In this document: piece after piece, positions 56,091 through 64,000 of the stretch | How the letters are laid out: each line of letters begins with the position of its first letter | Position numbering within the stretch: the first letter of the stretch is position 1 | Assembly (NCBI RefSeq): GCF_030160655.1 | Contig: NZ_BSOT01000006.1 | Coordinates: 744,001-808,000 of the forward strand | Direction: 5' to 3' | Length of the DNA stretch: 64,000 bases | Source: Agaribacter marinus | Lineage (GTDB): Bacteria; Pseudomonadota; Gammaproteobacteria; Enterobacterales; Alteromonadaceae | Position numbers and translations under genes: made by a program | Notes under the pieces: model-generated | Database searches by the model: none | Told to the model about the DNA's origin: nothing | The model's input: the letters and a program-made list of their open reading frames with translations, nothing else

Positions 56091-58901
56091 TTAAATTGAT
56101 TTTACTGGTACGTTAGGGACAAACTTAGACTGTGCGGTAAGTTCTTCAACCGGTGGCGCAAAGTCTGTTAAGTTAATACCCTTAACGGCATTTTTATATT
56201 CATCAATGCTCGGCGTGCGGCCAAGTATGGTCGAAAGTACAACGACTGGGGTTGATGCTAATAGAGATTCACCTTTCTTCTCCTCAGCATCCTCAACAAC
56301 ACGCCCTTGGAATAATCGTGTAGACGTGGCCAATACGGTATCGCCTTTCTCGGCTTTTTCTTGGTTACCCATACATAGGTTACAGCCAGGTCTTTCAAGG
56401 TACATGATGTTGTCGTATTTAGTACGAGCAGCACCTTTTGGATTGTCGTCGTCAAACTCGAAACCTGAGTACTTCTTAAGGACTTCCCAGTCGCCTTCTG
56501 CTTTTAGTTCGTCAACTATGTTGTATGTAGGTGGCGCAATTACCAGTGGCGCCTTAAACTCGACGCCACCGTTTTGTGCTTCCAAATTTTTAAGCATTTG
56601 AGAGATAATTTTCATATCGCCTTTGTGCACCATACATGAGCCGACAAAGCCAAGGTCGACAGTCTTTTCACCTTTGTAGTATGAAACAGGTCTAATAGTA
56701 TCGTGCGTATAGCGTTTTGACACATCTTCGTTGTTTACGTCTGGGTCAGCAATCATTGGTTCATCGATTAGGTCTAAATCAACAATGACTTCAGCAAAGT
56801 ATTCAGCGTTATCGTCGGGTGCCAATGCGGGGTTAGTGCCAGACTTAATTTCATCAATTCTTTTGTCTGCAAGATCAATCAAACCTTGCAGTGTTTGAGC
56901 TGCGTTATCCATACCCTTGTCGATCATTATCTGGATGCGACTCTTGGCAAGTTCTAAGGACTGAATCAAAGTATCATCTTCAGAAATACAGATAGATGCT
57001 TTAGCTTTCATCTCTGCAGTCCAATCGGTAAACGTAAAGGCTTGGTCAGCCATTAAAGTACCAATATGTACCTCAATTACTCTACCTTGGAAAACATTGT
57101 CGCCAAACTGCTTTAACATTTGCGCTTGAGTTGCATGCACAACATCACGGAAATCCATGTGAGATTTCATTTCGCCTTTAAAGGTAACTTTTACAGACTC
57201 TGGAATGGGCATAGTTGCTTCACCTGTCGCAAGTGCAAGTGCTACTGTGCCCGAGTCCGCGCCAAACGCGACGCCTTTAGACATTCTAGTATGCGAATCA
57301 CCACCAATGATAATTGCCCAATCGTCAACCGTAATATCATTTAATACTTTATGGATGACGTCAGTCATTGCATGATAAACCCCTTCAGGGTCACGTGCGG
57401 TAATTAATCCGAACTTGTTCATGAAAGACATAAGCTTAGGTATATTGGCTTGCGCCTTTTTATCCCAAACTGATGCAGTATGGCAGCCTGATTGGTATGC
57501 ACCATCTACACTCGGAGAAATTACTGTCGCAGCCATTGACTCTAGTTCCTGAGACGTCATTAAGCCAGTAGTGTCTTGTGAACCAACGATATTTACCTTA
57601 ACGCGCACATCAGAGCCTGCATGCAGGTCTTCATCAGACAATGTGCCTACCGCATTTTTATTGAAAATCTTTTCTACTGCGGTAAGGCCTTGGTCAGCGT
57701 GTGAAATTTCTTTTGATGGTGCGTATACAATGGGTGGTTCAACACCGAGTATTTCTGCTGCTACGTTCTGTAGTTTCTTACCGAATACAATCGCATAAGA
57801 ACCACCGGCCTTCATAAATTCTACTTTTTGAGGCGTAAACGCGGATGACACATCAACTAATTCTTTGTCGCCCTGATACAGCTTTTTCTCTTTTGTATTG
57901 ATGGTCAGTACTGTACCTGTTTCTACGGAATATGTTTGTTCTAGTACTGGGTCTCCATTGTCATTTAGAACGGTATTACCATCAGCGTCAACTTTTTTCA
58001 CCCAGTTTTTAAGATCAAGGCCAATACCACCTGTTACGCCAACCGTCGTCAAGAATATGGGGGAGATACCATTAGTACCCGCTACAACAGGTGCAATGTT
58101 AACAAAAGGAACATACGGACTTGCTTGCTTACCTGCCCAAAGTGCAACGTTATTTACGCCAGACATGCGAGAGGATCCGACACCCATAGTGCCTTTTTCT
58201 GCAATTAACATCACTTTTTTGTCTGGGTGTTCTGCCTGAAGGGCTTGAATTTCGGCTTGTGCTTCGGGTGATATTAAGCATTTTCCATGCAACTCGCGGT
58301 CTGAACGTGAGTGCGCTTGATTACCTGGAGAGAGTAAATCGGTAGAAATGTCACCTTCGGCAGCAATATAAGTAACTACGTCAACTTTTTCTTCGATTTC
58401 AGGAAGATTAGTAAAAAAATCTGCTCTTGCGTAGCTTTCTAAGATATCAGTCGCAATTTTGTTACCCGCTTTATGCGCAGCTTCAAGGCGTCCAGTATCT
58501 GCTTCATATAAAAATACTTGGGTTTTTAAAACATCAGAGGCCGCATTTGCAATATCAGCGTTTTCGCCTAGCGCTAAATCCAGTAATACCTCTACAGAAG
58601 GACCGCCTTTCATATGAGATAGCAATTCAAAGGCAAAAGTGGGTGTGATTTCTTCAACTACTGATTCACCAAGAATAATCTCTTTTAAGAACGCCGCTTT
58701 AACACCTGCTGCACTTGTCGTGCCTGGTAGGGTGTTATAGATGAAAAAATGCAGAGAATCTTCGCGATGCTCATTTCCAGTATCTTTGATTTGTTCAATG
58801 ATCTCTGATAGCAATTCTGCGCTATCGATTGGCTTTGGATGCAATCCTAACTCTTGCTTTCTTGTTGCGATTTCATCCATGTATTCTGAATATAAACTCA
58901 T
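56091..58901 (-). CDS. acnB: Aconitate hydratase B (large variant)
   Basis: This 936-residue enzyme isomerises citrate and isocitrate and, in some bacteria, hydrates 2-methyl-cis-aconitate. It has the AcnB order: helical N-terminal domain, swivel domain with GTMGVGSSRMSGVNN, then the catalytic domains. Iron-sulphur ligands are Cys756 (GSCMVHKG), Cys840 and Cys843 (GCNLCMGNQ). It is about 70 residues longer than E. coli AcnB and differs most in the N-terminal and swivel parts, resembling the longer AcnB form I associate with Bacteroidetes and some marine gammaproteobacteria. GAGAGG precedes the start. Confidence 0.93.
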   Translation of the reverse strand: MSLYSEYMDEIATRKQELGLHPKPIDSAELLSEIIEQIKDTGNEHREDSLHFFIYNTLPGTTSAAGVKAAFLKEIILGESVVEEITPTFAFELLSHMKGGPSVEVLLDLALGENADIANAASDVLKTQVFLYEADTGRLEAAHKAGNKIATDILESYARADFFTNLPEIEEKVDVVTYIAAEGDISTDLLSPGNQAHSRSDRELHGKCLISPEAQAEIQALQAEHPDKKVMLIAEKGTMGVGSSRMSGVNNVALWAGKQASPYVPFVNIAPVVAGTNGISPIFLTTVGVTGGIGLDLKNWVKKVDADGNTVLNDNGDPVLEQTYSVETGTVLTINTKEKKLYQGDKELVDVSSAFTPQKVEFMKAGGSYAIVFGKKLQNVAAEILGVEPPIVYAPSKEISHADQGLTAVEKIFNKNAVGTLSDEDLHAGSDVRVKVNIVGSQDTTGLMTSQELESMAATVISPSVDGAYQSGCHTASVWDKKAQANIPKLMSFMNKFGLITARDPEGVYHAMTDVIHKVLNDITVDDWAIIIGGDSHTRMSKGVAFGADSGTVALALATGEATMPIPESVKVTFKGEMKSHMDFRDVVHATQAQMLKQFGDNVFQGRVIEVHIGTLMADQAFTFTDWTAEMKAKASICISEDDTLIQSLELAKSRIQIMIDKGMDNAAQTLQGLIDLADKRIDEIKSGTNPALAPDDNAEYFAEVIVDLDLIDEPMIADPDVNNEDVSKRYTHDTIRPVSYYKGEKTVDLGFVGSCMVHKGDMKIISQMLKNLEAQNGGVEFKAPLVIAPPTYNIVDELKAEGDWEVLKKYSGFEFDDDNPKGAARTKYDNIMYLERPGCNLCMGNQEKAEKGDTVLATSTRLFQGRVVEDAEEKKGESLLASTPVVVLSTILGRTPSIDEYKNAVKGINLTDFAPPVEELTAQSKFVPNVPVKSI

Positions 58902-59368
58902 TCAAACCTCTCGGGGGTGCGAAAAACATTAATTAAACTGTGCGACATTTTACCTGATTTTATCACTGAGCGTAATCATTTGACTAATACTCTGTATTTT
59001 AAACGCTGATTATGGTCACTTATTAAAAATGATTCTTATTTACAATGCTTTAAGTGTTATTTAGGTAGGGTATTTGGGGCCATTCAGATAAAATACAGAA
59101 TTTTAAACAAGACAGTATCTCAATATCTTTAGCAGTGATTTTGGTGAAAATGTCGATTCAAGCCTTACTTGTGCCGATTCAGAAGAACATTGCTGCTTGC
59201 TCAGCTCAAACACCACTTACGGTTTTGAGGTCTATAACACCATTCGCTATAACTCATGTCACACGAATATTGGTCAAGCCCATAAATCCTAGTATTCTTA
59301 CTAACAATTTTTTAACAGTGCAAAGATCAACGCGCATCGCTTGTTGTTCAAATACAAAGAGATCTTTT
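58902..59368. other. Intergenic region between acnB and serC
   Basis: This 467-bp region carries the divergent promoters of acnB and serC. An open frame from 59135 runs in phase with serC for 78 codons, but its residues show no domain and I treat it as untranslated leader. A weak Fur-box-like AT-rich stretch is near 59027-59044, too poor to call. No other gene is seen. Confidence 0.45.
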
Positions 59369-60490
59369 ATGCAACCGAGCTTAAAACCTTCAAACCCTAA
59401 TTTTTCATCTGGACCATGTGCTAAACGTCCTGGCTATGACGTGAGTCAATTAGACTTGTCAGTACTCGGGCGCTCTCATCGAGCGGCGATTGGTAAAAAA
59501 GCCCTAAAAAGTGCCTGTGTTGACACCGCAAGAATACTCAATTTACCTGAAGGTTATCGTGTTGCTGTTGTCCCCGCGTCAGATACAGGTGCAATGGAGA
59601 TGGCCATGTGGTCAATGCTTGGAGAAAGACCCGTAGATGTGCTCTATTGGGAGTCTTTTGGACAAGGTTGGGCAACTGATATTACTAAACAACTTCAACT
59701 TGATGATGCACGTGTGTTAAGCGCTGATTATGGACAACTCCCAAATTTGAACGATGTGAATTGTGATCATGACGTTGTGTTTACATGGAATGGTACAACC
59801 TCGGGGGCGCGTGTCCCTAATGCGGATTGGATAAGCGATGATCGCAAAGGGCTAACCTTTTGTGACGCGACGTCGGCGGTCTTTGCACAAGAAATGGCAT
59901 GGGAAAAACTCGATGTCATTACTTATAGCTGGCAAAAAGTATTAGGTGGCGAAGGTGGTCACGGTATGCTGATATTGAGCCCGCGAGCAGTTGAACGGCT
60001 TGAAAGTTACATACCTCCTCGCCCGTTGCCTAAGATATTCCGCATGACTAAGGGCGGCAAGTTAATAGAAGGGTTATTTACCGGTGCGACGATCAATACA
60101 CCTTCTATGCTTTGTGTTGTGGATTACTTAGATGCGCTTTCATGGGTTGAGTCGGTCGGCGGTGTGGCAGGCACTATCGCCAGATGTAATGCTAACTTAG
60201 CAACGGTAAGCGCATTTGTTAACTCTCATGATTGGATAAACTTTTTGGCAGCTGACGAAAGTATCCGGTCAAATTCAAGTGTGTGTTTAAGTCTTGATTT
60301 ACAGGCTGAACAAGTAAAGTCGCTTGTGAGCTTATTGGCGGAGCATGAAGTTGCCTATGACATCGGCGCCTATCGAGATGCACCCACTGGCCTGCGTATT
60401 TGGTGTGGTGCGACGATTGAAAACAAGGATATAGAAGCCTTGATGCCATGGTTAGCATGGGCATATGAACAAGTAAAAGCAGATAGCTAG
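59369..60490 (+). CDS. serC: Phosphoserine aminotransferase (SerC, type 2)
   Basis: This encodes 373 residues from ATG 59369, chosen because AAAGAGA lies upstream and the conserved start [16 protein letters not shown] follows at once. It converts 3-phosphohydroxypyruvate and glutamate to phosphoserine. The PLP lysine is Lys190 in [13 protein letters not shown]. The sequence is of the second SerC subtype ([26 protein letters not shown]), common in alphaproteobacteria, rather than the E. coli kind. The following serA gene makes the preceding enzyme of the pathway. Confidence 0.93.
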   Translation: MQPSLKPSNPNFSSGPCAKRPGYDVSQLDLSVLGRSHRAAIGKKALKSACVDTARILNLPEGYRVAVVPASDTGAMEMAMWSMLGERPVDVLYWESFGQGWATDITKQLQLDDARVLSADYGQLPNLNDVNCDHDVVFTWNGTTSGARVPNADWISDDRKGLTFCDATSAVFAQEMAWEKLDVITYSWQKVLGGEGGHGMLILSPRAVERLESYIPPRPLPKIFRMTKGGKLIEGLFTGATINTPSMLCVVDYLDALSWVESVGGVAGTIARCNANLATVSAFVNSHDWINFLAADESIRSNSSVCLSLDLQAEQVKSLVSLLAEHEVAYDIGAYRDAPTGLRIWCGATIENKDIEALMPWLAWAYEQVKADS

Positions 60491-60522
60491 CTTACGCGTA
60501 AAATCTCTTATAAAGGAATAGT

Positions 60523-61695
60523 ATGTACAAGGTAAAAACGTTTAATCTGATTTCTTCGAAAGGCTTAGAGAGGTTTTCTAGAGACAAGTATGAAGTGAGC
60601 TCTGACGCTAGTCAGCCTCATGCAATATTGCTTCGAAGCCACAAATTGCACAATGAAGTGCTGGACAACTCAGTACTTGCGGTCGCGCGTGCTGGAGCTG
60701 GCGTGAACAATGTCCCTGTTGCTGATTATAGTAAACGCGGTATTGCTGTATTTAACACACCTGGCGCAAATGCAAATGCTGTAAAAGAACTCGTGTTAGC
60801 CGGTATGTTATTAAGTTCGCGGGGCATAAAACCTGGCATTGATCATGTTTCAACATTACACAATATTTCAGATGCAGCGGAATTACACAAAACCTTAGAA
60901 GCACAGAAAAAGCAATTTTCTGGCAGTGAACTTAAAGGCAAAACGCTTGGTATTATTGGCTTGGGAGCAATTGGTTCTTTGGTCGCTGATATGGCACTAG
61001 CGCTTGGCATGAAAGTCGTCGGTTTTGATCCCGCGTTGTCGATAGAAGCCGCTTGGCGACTATCAAGCGAAGTACAACGAGCGGAGAACATGCATGCTTT
61101 ATTAGCCAAGTGTGATTATGTCAGTTTACATGTTCCGGCAATTGAACCAACAATTCATATGATTAATGCTGATGCACTGGCGCAGGCTAAAGAAGGTATG
61201 GTGTTAGTTAACTTTGCTAGAGAGTCAATCGTCGACCCAGAAGCAGTGGCAAACGCGTTGGATAAACGTATATTACGCACTTATGTCTGTGACTTCCCAG
61301 AGCCTGTTTTTTATGGACGAGAGGACGTCATTGCGATGCCGCATATTGGCGCTTCTACCGCTGAAGCTGAGGAGAACTGCGCGATGATGGCAGCCGATCA
61401 GATTATGGACTTTTTGGAAAATGGCAACATTAAGAATTCGGTTAATTTTCCCAATGTGGCGATGGCAAGGGAGGAAGGGCAACGTATAATTTTTGCCAAT
61501 GAAAATGTCCCTAAGGTCTTAGGTAATGTCTTGTCTGTATTAGCTGACCATAATGTCAATGTTATCGACATGGTAAATAAGAGCCGCGGTGACTTGGCTT
61601 ACAATATTATTGACGTTGAAAAAATGGAGAACGGGCATGTAATCGACGCTATCAATAGTATTGAACACGTGACTAGTGTTAGGTTGATTAACTGA
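60523..61695 (+). CDS. serA: D-3-phosphoglycerate dehydrogenase
   Basis: This 390-residue enzyme makes 3-phosphohydroxypyruvate with NAD. The Rossmann motif is GLGAIG (146-151), followed by the catalytic region with NFARESIVDPEA and MPHIGASTAEAEENC. A short C-terminal ACT-like domain (VLGNVLSVLADHNVNVIDMVN) may bind serine. It follows serC by 32 bases with AAAGGAA and both form the serine operon. Confidence 0.94.
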   Translation: MYKVKTFNLISSKGLERFSRDKYEVSSDASQPHAILLRSHKLHNEVLDNSVLAVARAGAGVNNVPVADYSKRGIAVFNTPGANANAVKELVLAGMLLSSRGIKPGIDHVSTLHNISDAAELHKTLEAQKKQFSGSELKGKTLGIIGLGAIGSLVADMALALGMKVVGFDPALSIEAAWRLSSEVQRAENMHALLAKCDYVSLHVPAIEPTIHMINADALAQAKEGMVLVNFARESIVDPEAVANALDKRILRTYVCDFPEPVFYGREDVIAMPHIGASTAEAEENCAMMAADQIMDFLENGNIKNSVNFPNVAMAREEGQRIIFANENVPKVLGNVLSVLADHNVNVIDMVNKSRGDLAYNIIDVEKMENGHVIDAINSIEHVTSVRLIN

Positions 61696-61723
61696 AGCCT
61701 AAGATAAATTTTAGGATAAAATG

Positions 61724-61756
61724 CAGGGCGAACTGTTTTCTCGCCCTGTTTCTTTT
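61724..61756 (+). terminator. Rho-independent terminator after serA
   Basis: A perfect 8-bp CAGGGCGA/TCGCCCTG stem with a 9-base loop is followed by TTTCTTTT. It can also serve the convergent DUF1080 gene less well. Confidence 0.9.
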
Positions 61757-61791
61757 ATCTTCTTGCGTTTAGGTACTAATTCTTTAGATGA

Positions 61792-62574
61792 TTAGAGCGC
61801 TTTGATTTTTACGTTTTTAAAGTCTATCGGGTGGCCTTCACTTTGTAGCGAAATATACCCTTCAGATAATACTTTGCCTTCATCCCACGCCGATTTATCA
61901 ATGCCTTTAATTGTGCCGGTAAAGCCTATTTGAGGGCGTTTGTACTCGAGCACCGTTTTGCCATTTATAATGTGAGTGACATCCCCATTATTTACGATTA
62001 ATTCTGCTGACACCCAGTTATCAGAATAATAAGTATCGGAAGATGAATTTATGCAATGTTCTTTTGTAAGCGCACCATTGATATAAATATCCGTACCTGG
62101 TGTACAGACATTCCCCGTAGTACGAGTTGTTCCTTTTCTCCCTGCGGCTAAAAACTGCATTTCTATCGACAACGGCCAATTTTGGTTTTGCAAAATACTG
62201 TCCGGCGATTGCGCATAAAACATAACGCCACTATTTAGTTTGGCGAAACTTGGTGCCCCAGTGTACATCTCCCCCCTAAATCGATATTCAAGTGTTAGAT
62301 GAAAGTTTGTGAATGGTTTTTCGTAGTAGATATGAGAGAAGCGGTCATCAAATTCCCCCGTATAATTTGTATAATCTACTCGTAGCATGCCGTTATGGAC
62401 AGTAAACGTGTTGTCTGGATCTTCTCCGAGTTTGTAGCGATGAGTTTTTACTATCCACCCAGACAGATCGTTTCCATTAAATATTGTTTCGAATTGATTT
62501 TTGTTGCTGTGAGGATGATTCGCGCATGCCGAAAGCATAATGATTGCGCTAAGTAAGGGGATAATTTTCAACAT
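61792..62574 (-). CDS. DUF1080 domain lipoprotein
   Basis: This 260-residue lipoprotein has a lipobox LSAC (Cys17) and then one DUF1080 domain (FNGNDLSGWIVKTH to PIDFKNVKIKAL). It parallels residues 33-265 of the large fusion at 16662-20774 along the whole length: TFTV-x-x-G-x-L-x-VDYT, the CTPGTD versus CTPNTD block, the KEHCI versus TEHCI Cys motif, and the EGHPIDFKNVKIK ending. It probably cleaves or binds a 3-keto-glycoside at the outer membrane. The two seem functionally linked though far apart. Confidence 0.85.
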   Translation of the reverse strand: MLKIIPLLSAIIMLSACANHPHSNKNQFETIFNGNDLSGWIVKTHRYKLGEDPDNTFTVHNGMLRVDYTNYTGEFDDRFSHIYYEKPFTNFHLTLEYRFRGEMYTGAPSFAKLNSGVMFYAQSPDSILQNQNWPLSIEMQFLAAGRKGTTRTTGNVCTPGTDIYINGALTKEHCINSSSDTYYSDNWVSAELIVNNGDVTHIINGKTVLEYKRPQIGFTGTIKGIDKSAWDEGKVLSEGYISLQSEGHPIDFKNVKIKAL

Positions 62575-62671
62575 TTTATTTATAGTTTTATATTTGAATT
62601 AGCAAATCCTACAGTAAAGTATCTAATGGGTCTATGTACAACAATAGGAATTCAAACTTGAAAAAACGCTG

Positions 62672-63127
62672 ATGGTGCCGTTAACCTCTTTACATAATGT
62701 GTTTTCAACAAGAAAATTAGGCGTGAAAGATCCGGCAGAAAAATTAAAGCGAATAAACATTCTCGTTGTCGACGATATGGAGTCGATGATTGGATTAGTT
62801 ACTAGTTGCTTAAGATCAATTGGCGCAGAAAAGATAAATACCGCGTATAACGGCGCAAGTGCTTGGTCAGCATTGAATAAAAAAAGTTACGATTTGATAA
62901 TTTGCGATTGGGATATGCCCAAAATGACGGGGTTTGGCTTATTAAAACTCGTACGTGAATCTGAAACGCATAAACATATCCCGTTTTTATTACTTACCGC
63001 TGCAAGAGAAAAAAACCTTGTTGTTGATGCTCTTGAAGCTGGAGTAAGTGATTACTTAGCCAAACCATTTCAACCGAAAGAATTGGCTTTTCGAGTGATT
63101 AAGTTACTCCGAAAAATACCTGTATAA
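62672..63127 (+). CDS. Single-domain response regulator (CheY-like)
   Basis: This 151-residue receiver domain has the acid pocket VVDD, the phosphoacceptor Asp79 in CDWDMPKM, the Thr in LLLTAA and Lys in AKPFQP. There is no output domain, only a short N-terminal extension of about 25 residues. It probably acts by protein contact, like CheY. No histidine kinase adjoins it. The start at 62672 has a weak ribosome site and could lie later. Confidence 0.88.
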   Translation: MVPLTSLHNVFSTRKLGVKDPAEKLKRINILVVDDMESMIGLVTSCLRSIGAEKINTAYNGASAWSALNKKSYDLIICDWDMPKMTGFGLLKLVRESETHKHIPFLLLTAAREKNLVVDALEAGVSDYLAKPFQPKELAFRVIKLLRKIPV

Positions 63128-63195
63128 TTGAATTAAGAAATCTCGACTCTCAATCAATATGTTATGCCTACTGCAATTTTACCGTTAGGTTGACC

Positions 63196-63477
63196 TCACG
63201 ACTTAACTGAAATTTCTGCACTCAACTCATTGGTAATTATTTCCACAATCAAAAAAAACAATCCCGCGGATAAAGAATTGCCCGATACTTTGTTTCTCAG
63301 ATTGCTCGAACTAAGCACAACGCCTCTCTTTTCAAGCAGTGCAACAATTTCATCATAGGTTACTTCGTGTTCCACCATTAATTTTTTAATATGCAAAGTT
63401 GCGCCTTTTGCATAGGGCAAAATTGACTTCTTGTTATTCACGCTTATATTAACTTGGGTGTGATTGTTTGTTTGCAT
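63196..63477 (-). CDS. DUF6471 domain protein
   Basis: This 93-residue protein has the DUF6471-like pattern VTYDEIVALLEKRGVVLSSSNLRNKVSG followed by FFLIVEIITNEL. The helix-turn-helix-like spacing suggests nucleic acid binding. GAGGCAAGC precedes its start. It is divergent from a DUF2170 gene across a region rich in TTTGCAA repeats, so it may control that region. The role is unproved. Confidence 0.7.
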   Translation of the reverse strand: MQTNNHTQVNISVNNKKSILPYAKGATLHIKKLMVEHEVTYDEIVALLEKRGVVLSSSNLRNKVSGNSLSAGLFFLIVEIITNELSAEISVKS

Positions 63478-63557
63478 GCTTGCCTCATAGATAAAGCTCT
63501 TAAGTAGTATATCTATTGATGCAACTTATTCAATACATAAGCTATTAATATCACGCA

Positions 63558-63599
63558 TTTGCAATTTATTTTAATTATTTGCAACGTATGTGTTGCAAA
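63558..63599. promoter_or_regulatory. TTTGCAA repeat array, likely operator
   Basis: TTTGCAA occurs at 63558-63564 and 63578-63584, exactly 20 bp apart (two helical turns). The second copy forms a perfect inverted repeat TTTGCAAC/GTTGCAAA (63578-63585, 63592-63599). It lies in the divergent gap between the DUF6471 and DUF2170 genes. Confidence 0.55.
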
Positions 63600-63690
63600 A
63601 TTATCTAAACTCACTATTATATAGACTATCGAAAGCGAAAAGCTTGATCAAAAGTAGCAATAACGTAGTCGCTTTTACATGGAGATTAAA

Positions 63691-64000
63691 ATGACAATGA
63701 AGCGAGACCAAATACTTGCCCTTATGCAAGCGCAACTCAATTTCACAGCAGAGATTGAAGGGGATTGTATTAGTATTTCTAACGATGAAGGTTTGGATGC
63801 CTTTTTGGTAGTAGGAGAGCAGCAAATCGTCGCAGAAACCGTGTTGTTTCCATTAGATGCGGTAAAAGATTGCTCTGCACTTGACCATGAGATATTACGA
63901 ACGCATCGGTTAGTGCCGCTGTCAACTGTGGCTGTGTCGTCAATTGGGGGTGAAGAATATTACGTCGCATTCGGTGCATTGTCAGTCGATAGTAAAGATG
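63691..64000 (+). CDS. DUF2170 (YjfI-like) protein, partial
   Basis: The open frame starts at ATG 63691 behind GGAGATTAAA and runs past the right edge; 103 codons are visible. The sequence fits DUF2170: FTAEIEGDCISISNDEG, the LVVGEQQIVAETVLFP strand pair, and the HRLVPLSTVAVSSIGGEEYYVAFGALSVDSK block. In E. coli the related yjfI lies in the yjfIJKL group near phage-shock-like genes, so more such genes may follow. The function is unknown. Confidence 0.75.
   Translation, partial: MTMKRDQILALMQAQLNFTAEIEGDCISISNDEGLDAFLVVGEQQIVAETVLFPLDAVKDCSALDHEILRTHRLVPLSTVAVSSIGGEEYYVAFGALSVDSKD

Noticed and set aside
59027-59044. Fur-box-like sequence near acnB
   Set aside because: Few positions match the 19-bp consensus and the region is generally AT-rich.

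Overview
The window reads as one chromosomal segment of a marine gammaproteobacterium, most likely of the order Alteromonadales. It is AT-rich, and its housekeeping genes (pyrC, dbpA, a large acnB variant, a serC-serA pair) sit beside a PEP-CTERM surface-protein module and a complete type VI secretion system (T6SS). No rRNA, tRNA, insertion sequence, integrase or CRISPR array was seen.

Layout. 1-1.6 kb: the 5' part of a bifunctional acyltransferase like the ornithine-lipid synthase OlsF, running off the left edge. 1.7-9.5 kb: a Sel1/TPR-like membrane-anchored protein, pyrC, dbpA, a sulfotransferase, small conserved genes (DUF3565, GNAT, MAPEG) and an MsbA-like ABC exporter. 9.5-10.2 kb: a 713-bp stretch with no gene. 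10.2-15.6 kb: a PEP-CTERM/exosortase-associated module made of a FeeM-like acyltransferase, a ThiF/E1-like adenylyltransferase, one PEP-CTERM protein behind a near-consensus sigma-54 promoter, and a PrsT-like TPR lipoprotein. No exosortase is present. 15.7-20.8 kb: a two-gene minus-strand operon for exported sugar oxidation and cleavage, with a 1370-residue fusion (DUF1080, sugar-dehydrogenase-like propeller, HEAT repeats, cytochrome c) and a secreted xylose-isomerase-like protein. A DUF1080 lipoprotein paralogue lies at 61.8-62.6 kb.

20.9-54.4 kb: the T6SS. All thirteen core genes are present. The minus-strand operon is tssA-B-C-hcp-tagJ-tssE-F-G-clpV and ends with a Cys-rich putative metal-binding protein. 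The plus-strand side carries vgrG, a cargo module, a PAAR-like DUF4280 tip, then tagH, tssJ, tssK, tssL (with OmpA domain), tssM and tagF. A threonine-phosphorylation module (pppA phosphatase, divergent ppkA kinase) follows, and ppkA is coupled to a LysM-type polysaccharide deacetylase lipoprotein and a TPR lipoprotein. The cargo module is the most novel part: a small Ig-like protein, two related peptidoglycan-binding proteins, a metzincin-like putative metallopeptidase and a predicted periplasmic HEAT-repeat protein that looks like its immunity partner.

54.5-64 kb: a GGDEF diguanylate cyclase with a periplasmic domain, acnB, divergent serC-serA, the second DUF1080 protein, a single-domain response regulator, a DUF6471 protein, and the start of a DUF2170 (YjfI-like) gene cut by the right edge. 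Assignments come from reading the sequence alone; no database search was run.
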